64,000 nt of DNA from Brevibacillus porteri (GTDB lineage Bacteria > Bacillota > Bacilli > Brevibacillales > Brevibacillaceae): positions 186,001 to 250,000 of the forward strand of contig NZ_PXZO01000017.1 in the NCBI RefSeq assembly GCF_003013475.1. Direction: 5' to 3'. Positions 26,111 to 35,228 of the stretch are shown here, one piece after another. How positions within the stretch are numbered: position 1 is the first letter of the stretch; every line of letters starts with the position of its first letter. The position numbers and the translations under genes were made by a program. Under the pieces are notes generated by a model, which saw only the letters and a list, made by a program, of their open reading frames with translations, was not told the DNA's origin and did not search any database.

Positions 26111-26677
26111 TCAGAAGTAGTCATTGTATAATTCTTGTTGCTGTTCCTCTGCAATGGCCTGAAGGTCATATGCGTTAATTCGAAATAACTGATAATCGCA
26201 CATATCCGATTTTTTTGCGGCGAGCTTACTTAGAAATTTCGGAGAGCCTTCGTTTTCTTCATCGTAAACGAGCAAGATACCGTCTGAATTGGATAGCAAG
26301 AATTTGTCTTTCTCTCCAAGCTGCCAAACTCCCTGGTAAGGTGTTTGATAGACACTATTGATATAGTCAGCTTGCATCACAATATTTCGGTAGTAATCCT
26401 GGGTCTCTTCTTTCCACTTTTCCTCTTGATTCAAAAACGGAGTAATTACCGCCAGTTTTAGATGTGGATACTCCTTTTTCAATTCCAGAACAGTTTCGGC
26501 TGCCCACATTTCTACCCCGAGCTGACCTGATATGATGACCCATTCCAGTTCTTCCTCAAGGAATCTTACAAGTTCCCGCTTCAGTGCTTTCTTAATAATG
26601 GCTAACCCCGGATTTTTTTCATCGAAAATGCCCAGCTCGTGAGCCTTGTATCCTGAAACAAATAACCGTTTTAACAT
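26111..26677 (-). CDS. YpsA/DUF1273-family SLOG-domain protein
   Basis: The 188-residue protein starts LKRLFVSGYKAHELGIFDE, characteristic of YpsA-type SLOG Rossmann-like proteins. WVIISGQLGVEMWAAETVLE carries the GGALGVE-like ligand loop, and LKLAVITPFLNQEEKW follows. SLOG proteins bind nucleotides or NAD-related ligands; B. subtilis/S. aureus YpsA is tied to cell division and oxidative stress, and the wider SLOG group appears in conflict systems. Normal length for the family. RBS AGAGGTGG lies close to the ATG. It is flanked by terminator-like hairpins and probably forms its own unit. Confidence 0.88.
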   Translation of the reverse strand: MLKRLFVSGYKAHELGIFDEKNPGLAIIKKALKRELVRFLEEELEWVIISGQLGVEMWAAETVLELKKEYPHLKLAVITPFLNQEEKWKEETQDYYRNIVMQADYINSVYQTPYQGVWQLGEKDKFLLSNSDGILLVYDEENEGSPKFLSKLAAKKSDMCDYQLFRINAYDLQAIAEEQQQELYNDYF

Positions 26678-26820
26678 GTTGCCACCTCTAGTTTAAAAGA
26701 ACTCTAGCAGAAAATAGATTTGTTTTCACTCGCTGCCTATTCATTCGTGTTCCGTCTCATATTTTTCTTATATTATCACAAATGATGTGTTCTAACTGTC
26801 GTGGAAGATTTTCATTCTAC

Positions 26821-27474
26821 CTACTCTTCGACCTTACCTGTCAGGGCATTGATATCATTACCATCAATGGAATAGGCAAGAACCGGTTTGGCCAACCTTT
26901 CTCCATTAATGAATGGGTAGATGTATAACAGCTTAGTGGGTTTCGCCAGCAAGGCTTTGGCTGCTGCATCTATGGAGACAGCCTTCCTCTTATCCGGGAG
27001 CTTGGCAGGCTTTTGGTCGAGCTTTTGATGGTACTCGGTGATTTTCCCTGTGACTCCATTCACACCAACATCAATGCTTCGTCCGTATACCAGCGGAAGT
27101 CCCTCAACAGATGGCACAAACTCTACTACATACTTATGTGGATTCTCCCTATCAGGATTTACCCTGTAGTAGAACTCCTTCTCTTCCTGTTTGAGATATG
27201 TTTGCATGAACTGAACAGCTTTCTCAAGAACCTGCTTTTCGGACAATGTTGCCTTCCCTTTTTGGGGTTTGGCGTTCGAATAGCTTATAAAACCGATCAC
27301 AACGCCATCCTTCGTAAACAAAACCTCATTTTCATCAGGGGAAACATAGACCCTTTCCGTTTCGCTTCTGTAGCCTTTGAATGTACTTAAGTTCAAGCTG
27401 ATACCAAACTCGCTTTCGTAAATCCGCGTTGCCTCCTGCTCATTTTTCACCTTTACTGCTTTTCCACCAGGCAT
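26821..27474 (-). CDS. YcdB/YcdC-domain protein, probably N-terminally truncated
   Basis: The 217-residue protein resembles PepSY/YcdB-type extracellular proteins: EATRIYESEFGISLNLSTF, then YYRVNPDRENPHKYVVEFVP and GVNGVTGKITEYHQKLDQ, which matches the G-x-(I/V)-TG repeat of that family. Intact relatives are secreted and longer. No signal peptide is present here, and the open frame continues seven codons (RWKPISL) above the ATG before an in-frame stop, with GGAGG oddly far (18 bases) from the ATG. I take it as the surviving C-terminal part of a longer gene whose start is lost. It may or may not be translated. Confidence 0.55.
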   Translation of the reverse strand: MPGGKAVKVKNEQEATRIYESEFGISLNLSTFKGYRSETERVYVSPDENEVLFTKDGVVIGFISYSNAKPQKGKATLSEKQVLEKAVQFMQTYLKQEEKEFYYRVNPDRENPHKYVVEFVPSVEGLPLVYGRSIDVGVNGVTGKITEYHQKLDQKPAKLPDKRKAVSIDAAAKALLAKPTKLLYIYPFINGERLAKPVLAYSIDGNDINALTGKVEE

Positions 27475-27524
27475 GAGGGAGATTGGTTTCCACCTCCAGG
27501 TTATGTATTAATCTAATTGGACAA

Positions 27525-27929
27525 CTATTCCTTATTAAATTCAAGTTCTACCATTTTTTGCAAAAAAATGTTCCTGCATGAGGAACATGTGAAATAACAT
27601 CCCGTATACGGATTATATTCGAGCCGCATCTTGAACGACCCACCGCCGTAGCTGCTCCTTGTTGTATAAGTCGTCTCTTCATAATGTATCGTAGTTGGTT
27701 CAACTGTAAAGCTTATCTGAACGTCTGGACCATCCGACTGTTTCGATGGGTTGAAGGCTTTTTGACCGCTTTCTTTGGTTGTTTGCTAGAAGCCGTCTGC
27801 ACGGCCTTTGTCGACGACTGCTTTTTCGATTCAGGCTTGCTTGCTGCCACAGGTATGCATTGAAACCTAGCAATGCTACCAGACACGAGCCTCGCAAATC
27901 ATTTCTTTCAGATTAGGACGATTGAGCAT
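27525..27929 (-). pseudogene. Frameshifted gene for a small secreted or lipoprotein-like protein
   Basis: Reading across three frames on the minus strand gives a coherent protein: MLNRPNLKE, then SCLVALLGFNA (hydrophobic signal), then PVAASKPESKKQSSTKAVQ and a Lys/Ser-rich linker, then DGPDVQISFTVEPTTIHYEE and a C-terminal part with GSFKMRLEYNPYTGCYFTC and SSCRN, ending in TAG at 27525. At least three frame changes are needed. The four cysteines near the end may have bound metal or formed disulfides. I know of no named family. This accounts for most of the gap between 27475 and 27971. Confidence 0.5.
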
Positions 27930-27971
27930 GATCCCTTGAAAATGAGGTTTGATTGATAACAATCTCTGGTT

Positions 27972-29027
27972 CTAATCACGTATAAATGCTTCTAGCAAAT
28001 CAATCATTTCACGATTCCCCAACATTCTTGCTTCTGCGATCGGACTCCCCAACTTGGTCGGGTGTTCTGGGGCATACTGTGTAGCAAGAAGAGGATCTGC
28101 TCCATGTTCCAATAACAACTTTGCAATATGTAAGCGATTATCTTGAACTGCACGCATTAGTGGTGATCTAAAGTTCTGATAATTTAAATCAGGCTCAGCG
28201 CCATACTTAAGTAATTCGTTTACCATGTCATAATTATTTTTTGCTACTGCTAAGGTGATTATTGTGAACTGATCATACAGTAAGTTCGGATTTGCCCCGT
28301 TTTCTAGAAGTAACCTTGCAAGATCAAGTCGGCCGTTTGAAACTGCTGTTTGGAGTACAGTACTCTTGAAACCTCCTTTAATTTCTATCAGTAAGTTCGG
28401 ATTTGCCCCGTTTTCAAGAAGTAACTTTGAAGCATCAAAGTGGCCGTTTGAAACTGCTAAATCGAGTGCAGTACTCTTGGAACCTTCTTTCACTTCTACA
28501 TATGCATCAGGGTCCATTCCAGCTTTCAAAAATAATTTTAGAATATCTATTTCATTCTCAGAAGCGGCATCAATGAAAAATAGTGCGTTGAATTGAGGAA
28601 CGAAAGCCTCTAATTCTTTTCTTGCCTGTCTTGCTTCTTCAGAAGCCATCTTATCATCTGAAATGGCCACAATTTTAACATTCGGGCCAACTCTTACAAC
28701 TTGTTCATAATCGAGATTCATAGATACCTCGGGTTCTTGAAGAGTATTTATTGATGGCTGCTCCACCTTACTAGGTACTCTATAATTAGGATTGCTACTA
28801 GCAGTATCTTCTTGCTGATTTGGAAGTTCTTGATTATCTTCAGGCTCCGGTTCCTTAATAAGTAGTTCCTCATTAACAATCGTTTTCTGTTGTTGATTAG
28901 TAGAAGTTAAGGCTGGCTTTGATAATGAATTCGAACCTGTCATATTTTGTATGACAATCGTCCATATACTCACGCAAATCACCAAAACTAAAGCTAGGAG
29001 TAAACTCCGTTTCATTTTTATTGACAT
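27972..29027 (-). CDS. Membrane-anchored ankyrin-repeat protein
   Basis: The 351-residue protein has an N-terminal membrane anchor or signal (LLLALVLVICVSIWTIVI, about residues 9-26), a low-complexity Glu/Pro/Gln/Asn linker to about 110, and five or six ankyrin repeats to the end, such as ALDLAVSNGHFDASKLLLEN and LMRAVQDNRLHIAKLLLEHG. It should display ankyrin repeats outside the membrane. The partner is unknown. Two adjacent repeats are almost identical at the DNA level, pointing to recent duplication. It lies alone beside decayed genes in the accessory region. A secreted ankyrin protein next to toxin remnants could be an immunity or interaction factor, but nothing proves it. Confidence 0.85.
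   Translation of the reverse strand: MSIKMKRSLLLALVLVICVSIWTIVIQNMTGSNSLSKPALTSTNQQQKTIVNEELLIKEPEPEDNQELPNQQEDTASSNPNYRVPSKVEQPSINTLQEPEVSMNLDYEQVVRVGPNVKIVAISDDKMASEEARQARKELEAFVPQFNALFFIDAASENEIDILKLFLKAGMDPDAYVEVKEGSKSTALDLAVSNGHFDASKLLLENGANPNLLIEIKGGFKSTVLQTAVSNGRLDLARLLLENGANPNLLYDQFTIITLAVAKNNYDMVNELLKYGAEPDLNYQNFRSPLMRAVQDNRLHIAKLLLEHGADPLLATQYAPEHPTKLGSPIAEARMLGNREMIDLLEAFIRD
28278..28425. repeat. Near-identical direct repeat inside the ankyrin gene
   Basis: Two 37-base copies (28278-28314 and 28389-28425) differ at one base. They are 111 bases apart, exactly 37 codons. They encode the shared LLLENGANPNLL of adjacent ankyrin units. Confidence 0.9.
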
Positions 29028-29169
29028 ATCTTTTACCTCCTGATTAGGTAGATTATACCATAATCAGGAGTCATTTCCCTTCATAACGCAGCTCGACTAG
29101 CTGCACTATATTCAGATTGAACAAAATGAGATGGCATCAAACATGTTAAATTTAGGGGAATAACAAAAA

Positions 29170-29200
29170 AGAAAAGGGCCCTTAATAGGCCCTTTTTTCA
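29170..29200 (-). terminator. Terminator of the carbamoyl-phosphate/purine operon
   Basis: AAAAGGGCC and GGCCCTTTT form a 9-bp stem with a 7-base loop and T-run on the minus strand. It is 44 bases beyond the guanine-deaminase-like gene, the last of seven. Confidence 0.9.
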
Positions 29201-29243
29201 TGCTCTGAACATCCGTGTTTCTTGTCTGCTATTCAGTTACCTT

Positions 29244-29696
29244 CTACTCTTTGTTCAACTGATGAAAGTGGGTAAACAGCTGATCGCAGTCCTCACGCTT
29301 CTCGACCTTGATCATGTTCAAAACGCTCTGATCCTTACCGGAAAAATAGTCGCGCAGATGCTTATCCGAAAAACCATTCTCATGCGCATCCTCCGCAGTC
29401 GAGCAGTAATGAACGACCTTGATGCCGGACCAAATGATAGCCCCCACGCACATCGGGCAAGGCTCGCATGTCGCGTAAATTTCGCAGCCTGTCAAATCCA
29501 TCGTGCCCAAGATCTTGCACGCTTCACGAATGGCTACCATTTCTGCGTGCTGGGAAGGGTCCATATCGGCCATCATGCGATTGCTGCATACGGCGATGAT
29601 TTCGTCCCCTTTCACCACAGACGCTCCAAAAGGTCCGCCGAGCTTGTTGTCCATGCCTTCCATCGTTTTTTCCACTGCCAGCTTCATGTAATCCAT
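29244..29696 (-). CDS. guaD: Guanine-deaminase-like zinc deaminase (cytidine/deoxycytidylate deaminase superfamily)
   Basis: The 150-residue protein has the zinc motif HAEMVAIREA and PCPMCVGAI and the LGGPFGASVVKGDEIIA start seen in B. subtilis GuaD. GuaD deaminates guanine to xanthine plus ammonia. The close relatives TadA and cytosine deaminase share the motif, but the length and C-terminal Asp/Glu-rich extension fit GuaD. It is the last gene of an operon for a nucleobase permease, carbamate kinase and an FdrA-type carbamoyltransferase complex, which fits a purine-derived nitrogen source. The substrate could also be another aminated heterocycle. RBS GGGAGGG is well placed. Confidence 0.82.
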   Translation of the reverse strand: MDYMKLAVEKTMEGMDNKLGGPFGASVVKGDEIIAVCSNRMMADMDPSQHAEMVAIREACKILGTMDLTGCEIYATCEPCPMCVGAIIWSGIKVVHYCSTAEDAHENGFSDKHLRDYFSGKDQSVLNMIKVEKREDCDQLFTHFHQLNKE

Positions 29697-29723
29697 TGTC
29701 TTGCACCCTCCCTCAAGAGGTCA

Positions 29724-30674
29724 TTATTTTACGATGTGCGTCCCAGCTTTGTTCGTAATGGCATCCTTTAAGCTCTCTGGGTTCGTAATGATCACGCTTG
29801 ATCCGTTTTTCTCCAAAAAGCTCAGGCTGGCCTCGATTTTTGGCAGCATGCTGCCTTTTGCGAAGTGCTCTTCACGAACGTATTGCTTCGTTTCCTCTAC
29901 GGTGATGCGCTCCAGCGCCTTTTGATTCGGCTTGCCGAAGTGAATGCATACCTGCGGGACACCTGTCGTAATGATCAATGTCTGTGCATCGATTTGCTCT
30001 GCCAGCAAGCTGGTAGCAAAATCTTTGTCGATGACAGCATCAATCCCATCGTACGTATTTTCGCCCGTTTTCACAACCGGAATACCGCCGCCGCCAACAG
30101 CGACTACCACATATCCCGCTTCGATCAACGATTTGATTGCGTCTTTTTCCACGATGTCGATTGGCTTCGGGGAAGGAACCACTCTTCTGTAGCCACGACC
30201 GGAATCCTCGATAAATACCCAGTCCGGACGCTCTTTGCGCATCTCTTCCGCCTGCTCTAGCGTGAAGAAGGAGCCGACTGGCTTCGTTGGATTTTCGAAG
30301 TTCGGATCATCCTTGCTAACTTCTACCTGTGTGATGACGCTCGCCACTTTTTTGTTGATTCCTCTTTTGGCGAATTCGTTGGTGAGTGCCTGCTGGATTT
30401 GGTAGCCGATTCCCCCCTGCGTATCCGCCACGCAATTGACCAGCGGGATCGTAGGCATCCCGGACACTTCATTCGCGATTTCGCATCTTTGCAAAGCAAA
30501 TCCAACCTGCGGTCCGTTGCCATGAGTAACGACAACGTTGTAGCCTTCTTGCACCATATCCGCGATATTTGCCGCGGTTTCACATACGGCTTCATATTGG
30601 TCTTGAATGGTATTGCGACCATTATCTTTCACTAATGAGTTGCCGCCGATAGCAACAATTACGAGTTTTTCCAC
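29724..30674 (-). CDS. arcC: Carbamate kinase
   Basis: The 316-residue protein has AIGGNSLVKD at the N terminus, VVTHGNGPQVG, then AVGGGGIPVV and DKDFATSLLA, all standard for ArcC-type carbamate kinases. It makes ATP and carbamate (then CO2 plus ammonia) from carbamoyl phosphate and ADP. The start is GTG behind AAGGAG. It is placed between an NCS1 permease and a guanine-deaminase-like gene, and downstream of the FdrA/DUF1116/DUF2877 set; in E. coli that set plus a carbamate kinase catabolises oxamate from allantoin. Arginine deiminase genes are absent, so the arginine pathway is not the source of carbamoyl phosphate here. Confidence 0.95.
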   Translation of the reverse strand: MEKLVIVAIGGNSLVKDNGRNTIQDQYEAVCETAANIADMVQEGYNVVVTHGNGPQVGFALQRCEIANEVSGMPTIPLVNCVADTQGGIGYQIQQALTNEFAKRGINKKVASVITQVEVSKDDPNFENPTKPVGSFFTLEQAEEMRKERPDWVFIEDSGRGYRRVVPSPKPIDIVEKDAIKSLIEAGYVVVAVGGGGIPVVKTGENTYDGIDAVIDKDFATSLLAEQIDAQTLIITTGVPQVCIHFGKPNQKALERITVEETKQYVREEHFAKGSMLPKIEASLSFLEKNGSSVIITNPESLKDAITNKAGTHIVK

Positions 30675-30692
30675 TGGGCACTTCTCCTTTGG

Positions 30693-32180
30693 TTAAGATA
30701 CTTTTGCAGTGGTTTCACGCTGCGTGATCGCACTTGATTTGTTCCATTTATAGCTCAATGCATAGAGAACACTGGAGATAATCATCCCGCTAAGGAAAGC
30801 AGACTTGCTGATGTTTGCCAATAGTGGCACATTTGGCAAGAAAGAGCCGGATAGCGTAATCAAGAAGCTGACAATCAATACGCCGCATGCCACCATATTA
30901 ACGCCGTTTTTGTATTCTCCGTTTTCACCTGGTTTTACGTAGATGCTGGATAAATCCAGCTTTCTTTTTCTTTCAATGAAGAAACTAACCAGCATGATCC
31001 CCGTAATCGGACCGTACATGGAGCCGATAAAGCTATAGAACATATACAGCGCGGCGGTACCATTCACCAGCTTCCAAGGTAAAATGACAGTCCCCAATAC
31101 AGCTGTTAAGATAGCCGCTGATTTCACTGTAAACATTTTCGGAAGAAGCGCTGTCATCTGTAGTCCAGATGGAAGCAAATTCCCAAACACAACATAGCTC
31201 GTCGAACCTATATTCAGTGCCAGCAACAAGACAATGACGGCAACAGGATTCCCAATTTGATCAATGGCAGCGACGACATTAAAGTCTTTGATGCCAAACG
31301 CAATTTGCGTTCCAACCAACAATCCTACACACGTAATTCCAAACAGGATGTAGGATGTAATCATTCCAAGCGGCAGACCAATCATCGGAGCTTTCGGGTG
31401 TTTTGCCCTTTGCGTAAGGTCTGCAATATTTACAATCGGGCCACCCCAGTTCGATACCAATGCACTTACACATGCGATAAATACAAGCCAATTCTCCATC
31501 GGTTTGGCAGGAGCATAAGCAAAGATCGGACCAAATCCGCCAGCAACGCTGATCGCCCAAATCGCTGCACCTACAATGAAAATATAGATGATCGGTGAAG
31601 ACCATTTACTAAACAGACTGAGAATTTTCATTCCACCTAAAAACAATCCAACTGTAATGACCCAGAGGATCACATAAGAAAGCATCGTCGGGAAATCTAA
31701 TCCGAGAAAATCAAAGCCTGGAACCATATTCATATAACCAGGGAATATTTTCTCAAAAATGACATTAAAGGATTGTGCGCCAATAATTGTTTTTGTCCCA
31801 AAAAACACAACACCAGCGATAAGCCCGCGACATATAGCAGGAATGATCGAGCCTTTTACACCAAAAGAGCTGCGCAAAAGCATCGAATAGCCAATCCCGT
31901 ATTTCTGTCCCGCATAGCCATTCAACACATAGCCAGCCGAGACAATCAAGGCAGCAATCATGACTGCCCACAAGACTTGCGGAACGGATAATCCGAGGAC
32001 AAAGAATCCGGCTACAGTCATGTACGACATGAGATTATGCACAGCGCCCATCCACACGGTCACGTAGTTAAAGGTGCCCCAATCTCGATTTTCGGAAGTC
32101 TTTGGCAAAATATCGTCCGCGTATCCATAGGACTTGAATTCTTCATATGATTCCTTTACGTTTGCCTGTCCCATGTTCAT
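30693..32180 (-). CDS. NCS1-family nucleobase/allantoin/hydantoin permease
   Basis: The 495-residue membrane protein has about twelve hydrophobic segments. It carries the NCS1 start DWGTFNYVTVWMGAVHNLMS and the QKYGIGYSMLLRSSFGVKG segment of cytosine, uracil, allantoin and hydantoin symporters. It would import a heterocyclic nitrogen compound using a cation gradient. Co-transcription with the carbamoyltransferase complex and carbamate kinase suggests that the imported compound is, or leads to, a carbamoyl donor. The exact ligand cannot be read. An ATG six bases further in (32174) is better spaced from AGGAAGG and may be the true start. Confidence 0.88.
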   Translation of the reverse strand: MNMGQANVKESYEEFKSYGYADDILPKTSENRDWGTFNYVTVWMGAVHNLMSYMTVAGFFVLGLSVPQVLWAVMIAALIVSAGYVLNGYAGQKYGIGYSMLLRSSFGVKGSIIPAICRGLIAGVVFFGTKTIIGAQSFNVIFEKIFPGYMNMVPGFDFLGLDFPTMLSYVILWVITVGLFLGGMKILSLFSKWSSPIIYIFIVGAAIWAISVAGGFGPIFAYAPAKPMENWLVFIACVSALVSNWGGPIVNIADLTQRAKHPKAPMIGLPLGMITSYILFGITCVGLLVGTQIAFGIKDFNVVAAIDQIGNPVAVIVLLLALNIGSTSYVVFGNLLPSGLQMTALLPKMFTVKSAAILTAVLGTVILPWKLVNGTAALYMFYSFIGSMYGPITGIMLVSFFIERKRKLDLSSIYVKPGENGEYKNGVNMVACGVLIVSFLITLSGSFLPNVPLLANISKSAFLSGMIISSVLYALSYKWNKSSAITQRETTAKVS

Positions 32181-32199
32181 TCACCTTCCTCATTCAACC

Positions 32200-32233
32200 C
32201 AGCTTTCGCAACCTTCTTTTGCTGCGAAAGCTG
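32200..32233 (-). other. Intercistronic stem-loop between the DUF1116 and permease genes
   Basis: CAGCTTTCGCA and TGCGAAAGCTG form an 11-bp perfect stem around 12 bases, without a T-run. It probably affects mRNA stability or partial termination inside the operon. Confidence 0.6.
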
Positions 32234-32259
32234 AGTCACCTAGGATGAAAAGCAATTAG

Positions 32260-33681
32260 CTAACCGTTTTTTGTTACTGCGAGCAATGCTTTTTCAAAAG
32301 CTTCCATCGGTGGATACGTAATACCCGCACCGATCATGCCGATCCCTGCGTCTTTATGCGCAATGGCAGTGTTGATAATTGGCAGGATGCCCGTTTGGAT
32401 CACCTGACGAATATCGATACCTGTTGCTACACCTCGGAAGTCCAGGAGAGGAATCGTGACGTTTGGATTTTCTGCTGTCGTGATTTCTTTCATCGTGGTG
32501 GAGAATCCGATCGCTTCTTCAACCGTACCGCCTACGAGCGCAACAATTGCTGGAGCTGCCGCCATCGCGAAGCCGCCGATACCGTACGTTTCTGTAATCG
32601 CACTGTCTCCGATATCCAAACCGGAATCCTCTGGCTTGTAGCCTGCGAACATGGGACCGATTACCTTTTGAGCAGGTCCTGTGAACCAAGTGTTGCCAGC
32701 CATACCACTTACACGGATACCGAACTCTACGCCATTACGCGCCATTGTGGTGACAATCGTGCTGTTCTCGATTCCATGTGCTGCATCTAACGCGCATTTG
32801 CACATCGCCATCCATGTCGGACCGGAGAAGTAATCGCTGCTTGCTACGAAATCGAATACTTCGCGTTTTTGTTCTTTGGTGAAATCTGTCTCCAAGATGT
32901 ATGGAGTCAGTGCTTGAATCAACAAGCTCGTACCCGCGTTGTTGCGGTTGTGGCATTCATCGCCCATGTGCAGCGCTTGCGCCAGCATGAGACGCAGATC
33001 GATTTCACCTGCAATCTTCATCGCATCACGCAGCATTGGTCCCAATACATCGCGCATCCAGTTCAGACGGGCGATGACACTTTCATCGTTGGCACCCATG
33101 CGCAAAATTTTCGCCATTTGCTCACTCAGATTGGTGTACGCGACATTGCCGTACGTTTTGTTTTTGACTACATGCATGAACATCGAAGCGGATGTGACAC
33201 CTGCCATGGAGCCTACGCAGTTATGCTCGTGGCATGGAGAGAACGTGATTGCGCCGGAAGCAGCTACCTGTTCAGCTTCCTCGATGTCTTTTGCCAAGCC
33301 CTCGAATACGATTGCTCCGGTTACGGCACCTTTCATCGCGCCGCACATTTTGTCCCACGTAATGGGCGGACCCGCGTGCAGAATCGTGGTTTTTGTCATG
33401 CCTGGCACCACATTGATCGCTTGGTCGAAGCCAACAAGCATCGGCTGGGAGTTGATGATGCGCTCTACCGCCAGCTTGTTTGCCGCAGCGATTTTCCGAG
33501 CGACAGCAGCGTTTTCTAGTCTGTCGAGAGCGTTGATCAGCTCAGGCTTTCCGCCGCCTGGAGGCTTCCAATCCAGATGAGACGCATTCGCATTTTGCTT
33601 GATGATATCGTCTTTGAAAAACTCGATCCCTACGTTGATCGCATGAATTTTTCCGTTAAACAGCTCATTGATTTTGCTCAT
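32260..33681 (-). CDS. allG: DUF1116 protein, YlbE/AllG-like subunit of an oxamate-type carbamoyltransferase
   Basis: The 473-residue protein matches DUF1116 (E. coli YlbE/AllG) over its length: INVGIEFFKDDIIKQ at the N terminus, VNVVPGM-like VVPGMTKTTILHAGPPITWD, SPCHEHNCVGSMAGVTSASM and AITETYGIGGFAMAAAPAIV. Work on E. coli assigned FdrA(AllF)-AllG-AllH to oxamate carbamoyltransferase (established knowledge, not searched). All three are encoded together here. The complex would yield carbamoyl phosphate for the carbamate kinase downstream. It lies 2 bases after the fdrA stop. Whether the substrate is carbamoyl-oxamate is uncertain because no allantoin enzymes are in the window. Confidence 0.87.
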   Translation of the reverse strand: MSKINELFNGKIHAINVGIEFFKDDIIKQNANASHLDWKPPGGGKPELINALDRLENAAVARKIAAANKLAVERIINSQPMLVGFDQAINVVPGMTKTTILHAGPPITWDKMCGAMKGAVTGAIVFEGLAKDIEEAEQVAASGAITFSPCHEHNCVGSMAGVTSASMFMHVVKNKTYGNVAYTNLSEQMAKILRMGANDESVIARLNWMRDVLGPMLRDAMKIAGEIDLRLMLAQALHMGDECHNRNNAGTSLLIQALTPYILETDFTKEQKREVFDFVASSDYFSGPTWMAMCKCALDAAHGIENSTIVTTMARNGVEFGIRVSGMAGNTWFTGPAQKVIGPMFAGYKPEDSGLDIGDSAITETYGIGGFAMAAAPAIVALVGGTVEEAIGFSTTMKEITTAENPNVTIPLLDFRGVATGIDIRQVIQTGILPIINTAIAHKDAGIGMIGAGITYPPMEAFEKALLAVTKNG

Positions 33682-33683
33682 GA

Positions 33684-35228
33684 TTATTCCCCTTTCGCAA
33701 CAAATTCTCTAGCCAGAAGACCTGCATTCGTGCTGCTGCTCGCAATCGTTACGCCCGCATCCATCAGCTTTTTCACTTGCTCGTCGAAGTTCGGTGTATC
33801 GAGGTCAGTCCCCAGCACATAGCCCAAGATTTCCATGTGTCTGCCTTCTTTTGCTGCTTGTGCTTTTGCTTCGATGATCGCTGGCAGCATGACACCAACA
33901 GGATCTTCGTGGGAACCGAAGCCAAGGATGAAGTCCATCAAAATCACGCCGACAGAAGGATCTTTTGCTTCTTCCAAAAATCTCGCGATGCGCGTGGAAG
34001 GATCGATCATCGGGTGCGGCTTGCCATTTGTAAAGTCGTCATCGCCCATGTCGAGGAAAGTGTGAGCCTTGCTCTCATGGATATTTTTCAGCTTGTAGTC
34101 TGCTTTCTTTTGAATGTTGCTGTATACGTCTTCATACTTGTCCATCGCGAGGTACATCGCTTCATCGCACAGTGTACCGCCGCAGAACAGACCTCGAACG
34201 TATTTTTGCTCAGGTGTCAGTTTTGCTCGAACTTCTTCAATCAGTGGCCAGTTGAGGGCGCGCTTGTTGAGCTCGTCTTCGTTGGCACCTGCCAGTACAA
34301 CTGCTTTGATGGCTGCTTCCTTGCTCGTTTTTGCAAAATGCCCGCCCGCTTCCAGAACTGGCGTTTCTTCTCCACCAATGAAGTACACAACCACAGGCTT
34401 TTTGCAGTTTTTCACTTGCGCCAATACTTTTTCCTGAACGCTCGGTGCTGGTGGTTTGGAAATGAGCACGATAACCTTTGTCGCCTCATCCTCTTCCAGT
34501 GCTTTGATTCCGTCGAGCATCATGATGCCGCCGACTTGCTCGGAGAGGTCGCGACCGCCTGTACCGATCAGCTGCGTGATACCGCCGCCGAAGTCGTGAA
34601 TACGCACGCTTACCTCTTGGCTGCCTGTGCCCGATGCACCTACGATCCCGATGTTGCCTTTTCTCACGGCATTTCCGAAGCACAACGCTACATTGCCGAT
34701 GATCGCCGTCCCGCAGTCAGGTCCCATCATCAAAAGGCCTTTTTCATGCGCGAATTGCTTCAGAGCGATCTCTTCCTCAATGCTCACGTTGTCGCTGAAC
34801 AGCATGACGTGCAGTTCGTTTTCCAACGCTTTTCTCGCTTCTCTCGCCGCGAACGCGCCGTTTACAGAGATCACAGCGAGGTTCGCCTCTGGAATGCTGG
34901 CTGCCGCTGAATCAATCGTGGAGTATTTGATCTCCGTTGCGGATTTGCTGCCGCCTTTTTTCTTGAACAGTTCATCGATGGCGATGAGAGCGCTCTCGCA
35001 CAGCTCGTCTGTCGCCGCCTTCACCACAATCATCAGGTCGCTCGTTTTCGCTGCTTCCAGCTCAGGTGTGAGCAAGCCTACGTTTTTCAATACCTCTTTA
35101 TTCATGTCGGTGCCCATCGCAATAACCGCTTGTTCGACACCTTCAATTTGATTTGCTTTTGTAGAGAGAGACATCAGGGATACCGAGTCAAAATACGTGC
35201 TTTGCTTGATTACGACTTTGGTAGACAT
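33684..35228 (-). CDS. fdrA: FdrA/AllF-family acyl-CoA-synthetase-alpha-like subunit of carbamoyltransferase
   Basis: The 514-residue protein is FdrA-type: a succinyl-CoA-synthetase-alpha-like N-terminal half (GPDCGTAIIGNVALCFGNAV; IGIVGASGTGSQEVSVRIHD) and a ligase-like C-terminal half. FdrA (AllF) is the large subunit of the oxamate carbamoyltransferase proposed for E. coli. RBS GGAGG precedes the ATG, and the start overlaps the end of the DUF2877 gene by 19 bases. A succinate-CoA-ligase role is unlikely because sucC/sucD partners are missing and the AllG/AllH partners are present. Confidence 0.9.
   Translation of the reverse strand: MSTKVVIKQSTYFDSVSLMSLSTKANQIEGVEQAVIAMGTDMNKEVLKNVGLLTPELEAAKTSDLMIVVKAATDELCESALIAIDELFKKKGGSKSATEIKYSTIDSAAASIPEANLAVISVNGAFAAREARKALENELHVMLFSDNVSIEEEIALKQFAHEKGLLMMGPDCGTAIIGNVALCFGNAVRKGNIGIVGASGTGSQEVSVRIHDFGGGITQLIGTGGRDLSEQVGGIMMLDGIKALEEDEATKVIVLISKPPAPSVQEKVLAQVKNCKKPVVVYFIGGEETPVLEAGGHFAKTSKEAAIKAVVLAGANEDELNKRALNWPLIEEVRAKLTPEQKYVRGLFCGGTLCDEAMYLAMDKYEDVYSNIQKKADYKLKNIHESKAHTFLDMGDDDFTNGKPHPMIDPSTRIARFLEEAKDPSVGVILMDFILGFGSHEDPVGVMLPAIIEAKAQAAKEGRHMEILGYVLGTDLDTPNFDEQVKKLMDAGVTIASSSTNAGLLAREFVAKGE

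Noticed and set aside
24425-29027. Prophage or complete insertion sequence in the accessory region
   Set aside because: No integrase, transposase, structural or terminal repeat sequence was found; the decayed toxin and secreted-protein genes explain the irregular composition.
33777-34910. Open frame of 377 codons on the plus strand
   Set aside because: It is antisense to fdrA; no motif and very Phe/Cys/His/Arg-rich composition.
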